This document shows, one piece after another, positions 45,966-53,227 of a stretch of DNA of 64,000 nucleotides (position 1 is its first letter; every line of letters begins with the position of its first letter). The notes under the pieces are model-generated. The model saw nothing but the letters and a program-made list of their open reading frames with translations, was not told where the DNA came from and did not search any database. The position numbers were made by a program, and so were the translations under genes. This stretch comes from Bdellovibrionaceae bacterium UBA6776 (GTDB lineage Bacteria; Bdellovibrionota; Bdellovibrionia; Bdellovibrionales; UBA1609): positions 1 through 64,000 of the forward strand of contig DKGG01000023.1 in NCBI GenBank assembly GCA_002453155.1, written 5' to 3'.

Positions 45966-48515
45966 ATGGAGAAGCATCAAGATTTCAAACAACAATCTCA
46001 GACCCATAGGAACAAAAAAAGAATTCGCAAGACTAAGTTTGTAGATCATTTTTCTGAGGAAGTTTTTCATCAAACTTACTGTTTTGAGAAAGAAACAAAT
46101 ATTAACGAGCGGCATTTTCAAATCGCAGAAGAATTGGCCAGTGTTGAGATTAAAGAAAAACGACCATTTTGGAGAGAGAAATTTTTAGATTTACTGGAGG
46201 ATTTTAAATTTGTTCCAGGAGGGAGAATTACATCAAACGCTGGGACCGGATTAAAAGGCACAACTTATATAAATTGTTTTGTAAGCGGCTTCCGAGGAGA
46301 AGATCAAGACTCTATGAATAGTATCATGGACGAGTTAAAGCGCCAGGCTTTAATTCTTAAGTCCGAAGGTGGGTATGGTTTTTGTGCAAATGTGATGAGA
46401 CCCAGAGGTGGATATATAAGGGGCATAGGAGCAGAATCTCCAGGTGCAGTAAAGCTGTTGGAAATGTGGGACACGCAAAGTGCAGTCATTACGGCCGGAA
46501 GTGGTCTGCAAAAATCCAGTGAGCGAGGAAAGAAGAAGATCAGAAAGGGGGCTCAGATGGTAACTATGTCTATTTGGCATCCTGATATTGAGGCCTTTGT
46601 TACTGCAAAACAAACTCCAGGAACGCTCACCAAATTCAACATGTCTGTTTTAATTTCTGATGAATTTATGATGGCTATGAAATCTCATAAACCCTGGTTG
46701 CTTGAATTCCCAGATTATGAATCTCATCCGGATCTCTATTCAAAAGAATGGGACGGAAATCTAGAGCTGTGGAAGTCCAAAGGCTATAAGACTAAGATTT
46801 ATAGGAAGTATGAGGATGCGGGATCTTTATGGGATATCATTATGAAAGCTACCTATAATAGGAATGAGCCGGGAGTTCTTTTCGTCGATACAATAAATCG
46901 ATGGAACAATCTGTATTACACAGAGCACATTCAAGCAACCAATCCTTGTGGGGAGCAGGTATTACCTGTCGGTGGAGTTTGCCTTCTTGGTTCTTTAAAT
47001 TTGACCCAGTTTGTGAACGATCAGTTGAACGATTGGAATTATGAAAAATTAAAGGAGATCATTCCCACGGCCGTTCGCTTTATGGACAACGTAAACGATA
47101 TCACTCAAGTTCCCCTTCCTGAGAACCAACGCAATCTGAAGGAGAAGCGGAGGATTGGCCTTGGTGTTTTGGGATATGCGTCTGCTTTGATGACAATGAG
47201 GATCCGCTATGGATCACCCGAGGCCCTCCGCCTGACTCACGAGCTGGGTCACTTTATTATGAATGAGACTTATAGAGCTTCGGCCCTGCTTGCGAAAGAA
47301 AAAGGAGTTTTTCCACTCTTTGACAGAGAAAAGTATCTCGCGGGGGCTTTTCTAAAAAAACTGGATGTTCAGGTTCGAGAATTGGTGTCTGATTTTGGTG
47401 TCAGAAACAGCCATCTGTTGTCGATTCAACCTACTGGAAATAGCGCGGTTCTTGCCAACAACGTGTCTGGTGGGTTGGAGCCTATATTTTCTCACGAGTA
47501 CATTCGAACTTCTATTCAGCCCTATCCTCCAAAAGGACTGAGTGTGCCTCATTCCGTGGACTGGTCAGCAAAAAGAGTTCTAGATGAGCAGAGAGGTGAC
47601 GGCTGGGAATGGGTCAAGGAAGGTGACGAAAACCTATTGAGGAAAGAGTTTGAGGCAAAAGTCTGGAAATTGGACAAAAGCAGAGGTCTGCTCAGAGAAA
47701 ACAAAATCATGGACTATGCCGTACGGGTTTTAAAGGCGAGAAATCTTTGGGATCCCAATGCCGATTGGGCAGCGACGGCAACATTATTGACTCTAGATGA
47801 GCACATCAAAACCATGGAGGTGTTCTCTAAATATATTGATTCTGCCATCTCCAAAACGGTTAACCTCCCGAGAGGGTTCTCATATCTGGAATTTAAAGGC
47901 CTATATAGTGACCTCTTCGAGTCGGGAACCATTAAAGGTTGTACGACCTATCGAGAAGGCACTATGGCCAATGTTCTTCGCGAATCGACGGATAAAATCG
48001 AATTTAAAAGAACGGCTGGGGTTCCTCGCCCCCCAACATTGAAGTGCCATATTCATCACATTACATCCAAGGGGCAAGCTTGGATTGTTCTAGTAGGTCT
48101 GCTAGAGCAATCACCTTATGAGGTCTTTGTAATGAAGCAAGATTTTTTGCAGGTGCCCAAAGGCCTCATTGAAGGACTTCTTTATAAGGAGACCTCCGGA
48201 GTTTATCATCTAGAGACACTAGACGGGTGGGTACTTAGAGATATTCGACGATTTTTTGAGTCAGACGAACAAGAGGCTTTGACTCGAATGATTTCAACGG
48301 CATTAAGGCACGGAGCTGATATTGAGTTTATTGTCTCACAGTTGTTAAAAAGTGAAGGCACCATTCATTCTTTTTCCAAAGCAATAGCGCGCACTCTTAA
48401 GCAATATATAAAGGAAATTAAGGTCATTCGCTGCACTCACTGCGGAAGTCAGAATCTAAAGCTAGAAGAAGGGTGTTTTATGTGCTTGGACTGCGGAGAT
48501 AGTAAATGTACCTGA
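45966..48515 (+). CDS. nrdJ: Class II (adenosylcobalamin-dependent) ribonucleotide reductase
   Basis: 849 residues. Makes deoxynucleotides without oxygen. The active site is N326-P-C328-G-E330 (QATNPCGEQ), and the redox cysteines are C104 (YINCFVSGF) and C339 (GGVCLLGSLNL). Later motifs SAISKTVNLPRGF and GTIKGCTTYREGT fit NrdJ. A C-terminal Cys-rich ribbon (CTHCGSQ, CFMCLDCGDSKC) supplies reducing equivalents. It has no ATP cone that I can see. It is preceded by an FNR-type box and GAGGAG. Codon choice (ATA, AGG, AGA) looks different from the flanking recO and mgtE genes, hinting at transfer. Confidence 0.93.
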   Translation: MEKHQDFKQQSQTHRNKKRIRKTKFVDHFSEEVFHQTYCFEKETNINERHFQIAEELASVEIKEKRPFWREKFLDLLEDFKFVPGGRITSNAGTGLKGTTYINCFVSGFRGEDQDSMNSIMDELKRQALILKSEGGYGFCANVMRPRGGYIRGIGAESPGAVKLLEMWDTQSAVITAGSGLQKSSERGKKKIRKGAQMVTMSIWHPDIEAFVTAKQTPGTLTKFNMSVLISDEFMMAMKSHKPWLLEFPDYESHPDLYSKEWDGNLELWKSKGYKTKIYRKYEDAGSLWDIIMKATYNRNEPGVLFVDTINRWNNLYYTEHIQATNPCGEQVLPVGGVCLLGSLNLTQFVNDQLNDWNYEKLKEIIPTAVRFMDNVNDITQVPLPENQRNLKEKRRIGLGVLGYASALMTMRIRYGSPEALRLTHELGHFIMNETYRASALLAKEKGVFPLFDREKYLAGAFLKKLDVQVRELVSDFGVRNSHLLSIQPTGNSAVLANNVSGGLEPIFSHEYIRTSIQPYPPKGLSVPHSVDWSAKRVLDEQRGDGWEWVKEGDENLLRKEFEAKVWKLDKSRGLLRENKIMDYAVRVLKARNLWDPNADWAATATLLTLDEHIKTMEVFSKYIDSAISKTVNLPRGFSYLEFKGLYSDLFESGTIKGCTTYREGTMANVLRESTDKIEFKRTAGVPRPPTLKCHIHHITSKGQAWIVLVGLLEQSPYEVFVMKQDFLQVPKGLIEGLLYKETSGVYHLETLDGWVLRDIRRFFESDEQEALTRMISTALRHGADIEFIVSQLLKSEGTIHSFSKAIARTLKQYIKEIKVIRCTHCGSQNLKLEEGCFMCLDCGDSKCT

Positions 48516-48516
48516 T

Positions 48517-48530
48517 ATGATCTGACTCAT
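48517..48530. promoter_or_regulatory. FNR/DNR-type box upstream of the DUF2249-like gene
   Basis: ATGAT-CTGA-CTCAT, one mismatch in the right half-site; centre 48523.5. TAAATT at 48554-48559 is a -10 at the matching distance. The box begins 2 bp after the nrdJ stop codon region. Confidence 0.6.
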
Positions 48531-48580
48531 AACAATAGGTGTCTGATGCTGATTAAATTTTAGATAGGTTGGAGGATTTA

Positions 48581-48847
48581 ATGCAAACATCTATAAATAT
48601 CGATAGTTTTAAGGATCAATTTGTTAGCGGGCTCATATACTCCCTGGTGGAGGGATTGAATTCGGGAGAATCGATTCGCATCGAATCCGCGTCTAATTTT
48701 CGGGACTTAATAAACGAAATATGTTCTTCCAGTAGCGACGAGATCATTTGCGGAGAATGGTCTCAAAGCGGTAGGACCTTGACAGCGACGTTAATGAAAA
48801 AATACTCTGAGAAGAAGGATTCTTGTTGTGGAGTGTGTGGGGGATAG
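48581..48847 (+). CDS. Small DUF2249-like protein with C-terminal CCGVCGG
   Basis: 88 residues from the ATG at 48581, behind TTGGAGG. The pattern F-x-GL-x-L-x-GESIRIES-F-x-L, then a Trp near GEWSQSGRTLTATLMKK, is like DUF2249 (SirA/TusA fold). DUF2249 genes accompany nitrogen-oxide genes in many proteobacteria, and this one sits in a nir island under its own FNR-type box. The last residues, CCGVCGG, could bind a metal or persulfide. The family call is by eye and moderate. Confidence 0.55.
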   Translation: MQTSINIDSFKDQFVSGLIYSLVEGLNSGESIRIESASNFRDLINEICSSSSDEIICGEWSQSGRTLTATLMKKYSEKKDSCCGVCGG

Positions 48848-48898
48848 CCCTCTAAGGGATCAGAGGCCTATTTGTTTAAAAATCAACACATTTGGTTT

Positions 48899-48912
48899 AT
48901 GATTTAGATCAT
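48899..48912. promoter_or_regulatory. FNR/DNR-type box upstream of nirK
   Basis: ATGAT-TTAG-ATCAT, a perfect palindromic half-site pair, centre 48905.5. TAAACT at 48935-48940 fits a -10 at class II distance; nirK ATG is at 48965 behind AGAGAGGTGAG. Confidence 0.72.
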
Positions 48913-48964
48913 ACCTCAACATTCTTTTACACTTTAAACTTTGTTTATATAGAGAGGTGAGTTT

Positions 48965-50404
48965 ATGTGCAAAAAGATTTTCTCGATCGCAATTTTTTGT
49001 GGGCTCCTTGTCGGATGTTTTGATGAAAAGGGGAGCGATGCAAATGCAACTTCCGAAATTAGGGGCGAAGAGGAGGCGAACCTATCTTCACCCCCAAAGG
49101 TTCCTTCACCCATCACACGAGAACACAATACGAAAGTGATCGTTAAACTTGAAGTCATTGAAAAGAAAATGGAGATTGCCAAAGGGGTCGAGTACACTTT
49201 TTGGACCTTTGGTGGAACTGTTCCTGGAAAGTTTATTCGGATAAAAGAAGGAGATCTTGTTGAATTTCATCTCCAGAATCATCCCTCTTCAAAAATGCCT
49301 CACAATATTGACTTGCATGCGGTTACGGGTCCGGGAGGAGGAGCGGTTTCTTCCTTTACGCTTCCCGGACACGAAAGTGTTTTTTCCTTCAAAGCCTTGA
49401 ACCCGGGCCTTTTTGTCTATCATTGTGCAACAGCCCCTGTGGGAATGCACATTGCAAATGGGATGTATGGATTGATTCTGGTAGAGCCAAGAGGGGGACT
49501 TCCCAAGGTTGATAAAGAGTACTATGTGATGCAAGGAGATTTCTATACAAAAGGAAAGTTTGGAAAGCAGGGGTATCAACCTTTCGATATGGAAAAGGCA
49601 ATTGATGAACGCCCGACGTACGTCCTATTCAATGGTTCTTCGACATCAATGACGGGTGATAAGGCTTTAACGGCGAATGTCGGTGAGCGGATTCGATTGT
49701 TTGTCGGCAATGGTGGACCAAATTTAGTCTCTTCGTTTCACGTTATTGGAGAGATCTTTGACAATGTTCACAGGGAGGGCGGAAAAAATATCGATCATAA
49801 CGTTCAGACCACTCTTATTCCTGCTGGAGGTGCCACCATAGTGGACTTTAAGGTTGAAGCTCCTGGGAATCTAGTGATGGTGGATCATTCTATTTTTAGA
49901 GCATTCAATAAAGGAGCCTTGGCTCTTATCAATGTCAAAGGAAACGAGGAAAAAAAGATCTATTCAGGAAAGATTGAGGACAACGTCTATCTGCCAGAAG
50001 GTGCTGCTATTCAAGAAGTCAGTGAGAAGGAAAAAGTTTCGACGGCTGACAATTTAGAAGATCAGATAAGGCTGGGTAAAAACATTTTTTCTCAGAACTG
50101 TGCGGCCTGCCATCAACTTGATGGAAAAGGAATCAAAGGTGCATTTCCTCCTTTGGCAAATTCGGACTGGTTAAACGAGAACTCAAGACGAGCCATAGAG
50201 GTCGTTAAGAACGGATTGTCCGGCTCCTTGACCGTAAACGGAGAAGTTTACGATGGAGTTATGCCAGCATTGGGACTGTCGGATGAAGATATCGCGAATG
50301 TCTTAACTTATGTTTATAATTCTTGGGGAAACAGCAGGAAGGTTATTACTCCAGCAGATGTTAAATCTGTACCCTCTCAAAGTAGTGCCGGCGGAGGTCA
50401 TTGA
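48965..50404 (+). CDS. nirK: Copper nitrite reductase fused to cytochrome c, lipoprotein
   Basis: 479 residues. Reduces nitrite to nitric oxide. Lipobox LLVGC makes C18 the lipidated residue, so it is membrane-anchored rather than soluble. Type 1 copper ligands: H113, C154, H162, M167. Type 2 ligands: H118, H153, H308. The catalytic pair D116 and H259 is present ([42 protein letters not shown]). Residues about 365-460 are a c-type cytochrome domain with C379-A-A-C382-H383 (NCAACHQ), which should feed electrons directly to the copper centre. Downstream nirV overlaps its stop. Confidence 0.95.
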   Translation: MCKKIFSIAIFCGLLVGCFDEKGSDANATSEIRGEEEANLSSPPKVPSPITREHNTKVIVKLEVIEKKMEIAKGVEYTFWTFGGTVPGKFIRIKEGDLVEFHLQNHPSSKMPHNIDLHAVTGPGGGAVSSFTLPGHESVFSFKALNPGLFVYHCATAPVGMHIANGMYGLILVEPRGGLPKVDKEYYVMQGDFYTKGKFGKQGYQPFDMEKAIDERPTYVLFNGSSTSMTGDKALTANVGERIRLFVGNGGPNLVSSFHVIGEIFDNVHREGGKNIDHNVQTTLIPAGGATIVDFKVEAPGNLVMVDHSIFRAFNKGALALINVKGNEEKKIYSGKIEDNVYLPEGAAIQEVSEKEKVSTADNLEDQIRLGKNIFSQNCAACHQLDGKGIKGAFPPLANSDWLNENSRRAIEVVKNGLSGSLTVNGEVYDGVMPALGLSDEDIANVLTYVYNSWGNSRKVITPADVKSVPSQSSAGGGH

Positions 50405-51159
50405 TGCTTAACTTGATTTTTCTCTTGGTCTTCGCGGAAAATTTGAGGGCTCAAAATCAGGTGGATGTGCCAAAAGGCCATATTGAAGCTTTTTGGCAGG
50501 CTCCAGTGAAAGAAAAATCATTTCGTCCCCTTTTGCTTGTAGATGCTTTTAAGGCAATGATTTATCCGGTGACCCAAAAGCAGTTTGGAGAGTTTCTTGC
50601 AAAAAATCCTGAATGGACGAAAGACAATGTTTCTAGGATATTTGCCGATGAAAATTATCTGTCAAATTATTTGGAAGAAAGTTCTATGGAGCAAACTCCA
50701 ATCACAAATGTTTCGTGGTTTGCTGCTCGAGCCTATTGCAAAAGTAAGGGTATGAGACTTCCAACTGTCAAAGAATGGGAATATCTTGCTGCAGCTTCAG
50801 AAACTCAAAGGAATGCCAATAGGAATAATCATTTTTTGAGTCGGATTTTAAGCTGGTATGGAGAGCCAAAGAAAGGTCGTCTGCCTAACGTGGGGAGTAT
50901 TTATCAAAACATTTATGGTCTCTGGGATATGCATGGACTAATTTGGGAGTGGGTTGAGGACTTCAACTCCAATTTTGTCTCTGGAGAAAGTCGAGAGGAT
51001 TCCTCCTTTAATAAGAACCTCTTTTGTGGTGCTGGAGCCTTATCTATGGCCGACAAGGAAAATTACGCTGCGTTTATGCGATTTGCCTTTCGCTCTGGAT
51101 TAAAGGGGACTAGCACAATTTGGAACTTGGGCTTTAGATGCGTGAGGAGCTTGCAATGA
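50404..51159 (+). CDS. nirV: NirV, formylglycine-generating-enzyme-like protein
   Basis: 251 residues. FGE/SUMF1 fold: PVTQKQFGEFLAKNPEW, PITNVSWFAARAYCKSKGM, RLPTVKEWEYLAAAS, GLWDMHGLIWEWVEDF and NLGFRCVR at the end. NirV homologs lie next to nirK in many denitrifiers; their exact role in NirK maturation is unsettled. The N-terminus is a signal peptide ([17 protein letters not shown]). The start ATG overlaps the nirK TGA. Only one Cys pair of the FGE active site is not clearly present, so true sulfatase modification is not implied. Confidence 0.85.
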   Translation: MLNLIFLLVFAENLRAQNQVDVPKGHIEAFWQAPVKEKSFRPLLLVDAFKAMIYPVTQKQFGEFLAKNPEWTKDNVSRIFADENYLSNYLEESSMEQTPITNVSWFAARAYCKSKGMRLPTVKEWEYLAAASETQRNANRNNHFLSRILSWYGEPKKGRLPNVGSIYQNIYGLWDMHGLIWEWVEDFNSNFVSGESREDSSFNKNLFCGAGALSMADKENYAAFMRFAFRSGLKGTSTIWNLGFRCVRSLQ

Positions 51160-51698
51160 AAAGAATTTTTTTACTTCTGTCACTTCTATTTTTCTGTGTC
51201 TCATCATTTTCAGATAAGTCGTCGATTTATGAAGTCAAAACGACGTGGAAGGATCAAAATTCTAAAGAGATCAGAATGGCGGATTTCAAAGGACATCCGA
51301 TTGTTCTAACAATGGTTTATACCTCTTGTCCTCACGCTTGCCCTATGATGGTATCTCGAATTCGAGATATTAAAAAGGAATTCGAACAAGAAGGGATTTT
51401 TGATGTCAAATATGTCTTAGCATCTTTTGATGTGGAAAATGATACCCCAGAGCACCTTAAATCTTATATGAACAAACGAAAGTTAGACGATAGTTCCTGG
51501 ACATTTTTATCAGCTAAGAATGAAAGTGCAGCTAGGGAACTCTCCGTCGTTTTGGGCATAAACTTCAAAAAATTAAGTGACGGGAATTTTTCTCACTCCA
51601 ATGTAATCACGTTGATTGATGATCAAGGTCATATTGTGGCTCGTATAGATAAACTCAGCGCAAATACCTCGCATTTTAAGAGCGCTCTTAAGAAATGA
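51156..51698 (+). CDS. Sco1/SenC-type copper chaperone
   Basis: 180 residues with a signal peptide (MKRIFLLLSLLFFCVSSFS) and a thioredoxin-like fold. C58 and C62 in CPHACP plus H147 (NFSHSNVITLID) form the Cu site of Sco proteins, which deliver copper to CuA or other copper enzymes. Here it is coupled to nirKV (ATGA overlap), so supply of copper to NirK is the natural inference. Ribosome site GAGGAGC. Confidence 0.88.
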   Translation: MKRIFLLLSLLFFCVSSFSDKSSIYEVKTTWKDQNSKEIRMADFKGHPIVLTMVYTSCPHACPMMVSRIRDIKKEFEQEGIFDVKYVLASFDVENDTPEHLKSYMNKRKLDDSSWTFLSAKNESAARELSVVLGINFKKLSDGNFSHSNVITLIDDQGHIVARIDKLSANTSHFKSALKK

Positions 51699-51743
51699 GC
51701 AAAGAGTGTCGGGGTCCGTGTAAGGTAAAGCTTTCCATCGGGG

Positions 51744-52382
51744 TTGGAAGCGGAATTGTGGGTGTTTTCCTTTAGTTTTTTTCTCTCAGGGGCGACTTCC
51801 TTTTTATCCACACCAACCCCATGTACACATTATGGCCTTTGCATTTATGTGGTCGTTAGTTTCGGGTTTTTTGGTGATCGCTATTCCTCGAATGATCGGT
51901 GGAAAAAGCCAAGATTTACTAGGTTGTAGTGGTTGCATTCTTGGTTCTTTTAAATGTGGCTTGCAATGTTTTGAATGAAACAAAGTTTTCGGTTTTTATG
52001 GGGCTGTTTAAAGGAGAGAGCGTCTTTTCATATGTTGGATTAAAAACAGGTCCTATATTTATTCTCTTTGGAAACTTCACGATGTGGAGTCAGTGGTTTC
52101 CCAAGATTGTTGGCTTGCATTTTATGTACATCGAGATTTTCCTTGTTCACACGGGTAGTCGCCACTCAAGTTACCCTGGCTCACCATTAGCAAGATTTCA
52201 ATCATAAGGTAAAATCTAAACGTTTTTTTCTAGTCTTCTTTTTTTTGGTCTTGGTTGGGTTGTTCATAAGATTTGCCGATGCCTCTATAAGTGGACCCTA
52301 TCTTGCCAGTGCGGTCGGAGCCTTCTCTCTTGCTTTGATGCTCTTGTTTCAAAAGTATTTAAAGCTTTGGATGTCTCATTAA
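51744..52382 (+). pseudogene. Broken NnrS-like membrane protein gene
   Basis: Short hydrophobic open segments occur in successive frames: about 51744-51815 (SFFLSGATSFL), about 51815-51925 (PHVHIMAFAFMWSLVSGFLV, then IAIPRMIGGK), about 51929-52207 (VVAFLVLLNVACNVL, GPIFILFGNFTMW) and about 52200-52382 (FFLVFFFLVLVGLFIRFADA, ending LKLWMSH). The order and content match an N-terminal NnrS-type HM-G-F-AIPR block and a C-terminal membrane helix, but several frameshifts and missing parts make about 210 codons versus about 390 expected. NnrS is a heme/copper membrane protein tied to nitric-oxide stress. I see it as a decayed gene; no single intact frame exists. Confidence 0.6.
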
Positions 52383-52386
52383 ATCC

Positions 52387-53100
52387 TTAAGATCCAAGAG
52401 ATTCAAATTCAGCGAGTGCCCTTGGGCGAAGGATCGTAATATAATGATCATTTGTCGAAATAAATCCCTGTTTAGACCATTCACTCATTATTCGTATGAT
52501 GGATTCGACGGTAGAACCCAGGCTGTTGGCGATTTCTTTTCGAGTCAGGGGAATTGAAATTTCAATCTGTTCATTTTCATTCGGAGAATCAGTCCATTTA
52601 GCGAGTTGAATCAGCAAGGAAGCTACCTTTGCTTGGAGGGGAGCCTTCAATAGAGCCTTCTGGTTTTGTAAGGCGCCCATGCGACTTGAAATCAGTTTTT
52701 GAATGCCAAAGATCAATTGGGTTTCCTTGTGCCAACTCATTGTGTAATTAATTTTAGGTACCTCAATGGCTCGAGAAGGTCCCATAGCGACGGCATTGAG
52801 AGGGTAAGTGGGATGAGGCTGAGCCATTATGAATGCAGCAATAACGTCGCCAGGTGTAGAAAAATGAATGATAATATCTTCTCCTCCCGCCGCGGGCTTG
52901 GAGAGCTTAAAGGCTCCGCTGACAACCACGTAGAACGCCTCAGCTGTATCGCCTAATTCGAATAATGTCTCTCGGTGCTCACAAATACGAACACTGCTGT
53001 CCGCAAAGAGATTCTCTATGATAGAGTCGGTATAAGCTCTAAAGAGCGACAAGGACTTGATTTCCGGAATAACGCCGAGATCTTTTAGAGTTTGAGGCAT
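52387..53100 (-). CDS. Crp/Fnr-family transcriptional regulator
   Basis: 237 residues. Cyclic-nucleotide-binding-type domain (about 20-130; GDTAEAFYVVVSGAFKL, GDVIAAF), dimer helix, then winged HTH (186-208; TRKEIANSLGSTVESIIRIM). Only one Cys (C40) lies in the N-terminus, so it cannot hold the [4Fe-4S] cluster of FNR and is closer to Dnr/NnrR heme-type or other cluster-free sensors. Recognition helix residues E199 and R203 match FNR/CRP, while I202 replaces FNR Ser212. It lies tail to tail with the broken NnrS-like gene and is the obvious local regulator of the three boxes at 45.9, 48.5 and 48.9 kb. Confidence 0.9.
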   Translation of the reverse strand: MPQTLKDLGVIPEIKSLSLFRAYTDSIIENLFADSSVRICEHRETLFELGDTAEAFYVVVSGAFKLSKPAAGGEDIIIHFSTPGDVIAAFIMAQPHPTYPLNAVAMGPSRAIEVPKINYTMSWHKETQLIFGIQKLISSRMGALQNQKALLKAPLQAKVASLLIQLAKWTDSPNENEQIEISIPLTRKEIANSLGSTVESIIRIMSEWSKQGFISTNDHYITILRPRALAEFESLGS

Positions 53101-53227
53101 ATGGTTTGAATAGCGGATTTCTAAAGAAACATCAAAATTATTTTGGCTAGGCAGCGGCGGCTCAGATCAGACAGGATCGGATCTGGCAACGTCCCAGGGC
53201 CGTATGAGGACCTCAACCCGATTTCCT

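Noticed and set aside
53101..53227. GC-rich stem (CAGATC...GATCTG) suggesting a riboswitch or small RNA
   Set aside because: Weak resemblance to a c-di-GMP riboswitch only; conserved loops are not matched, and it lies between two minus-strand genes with no gene-start logic.
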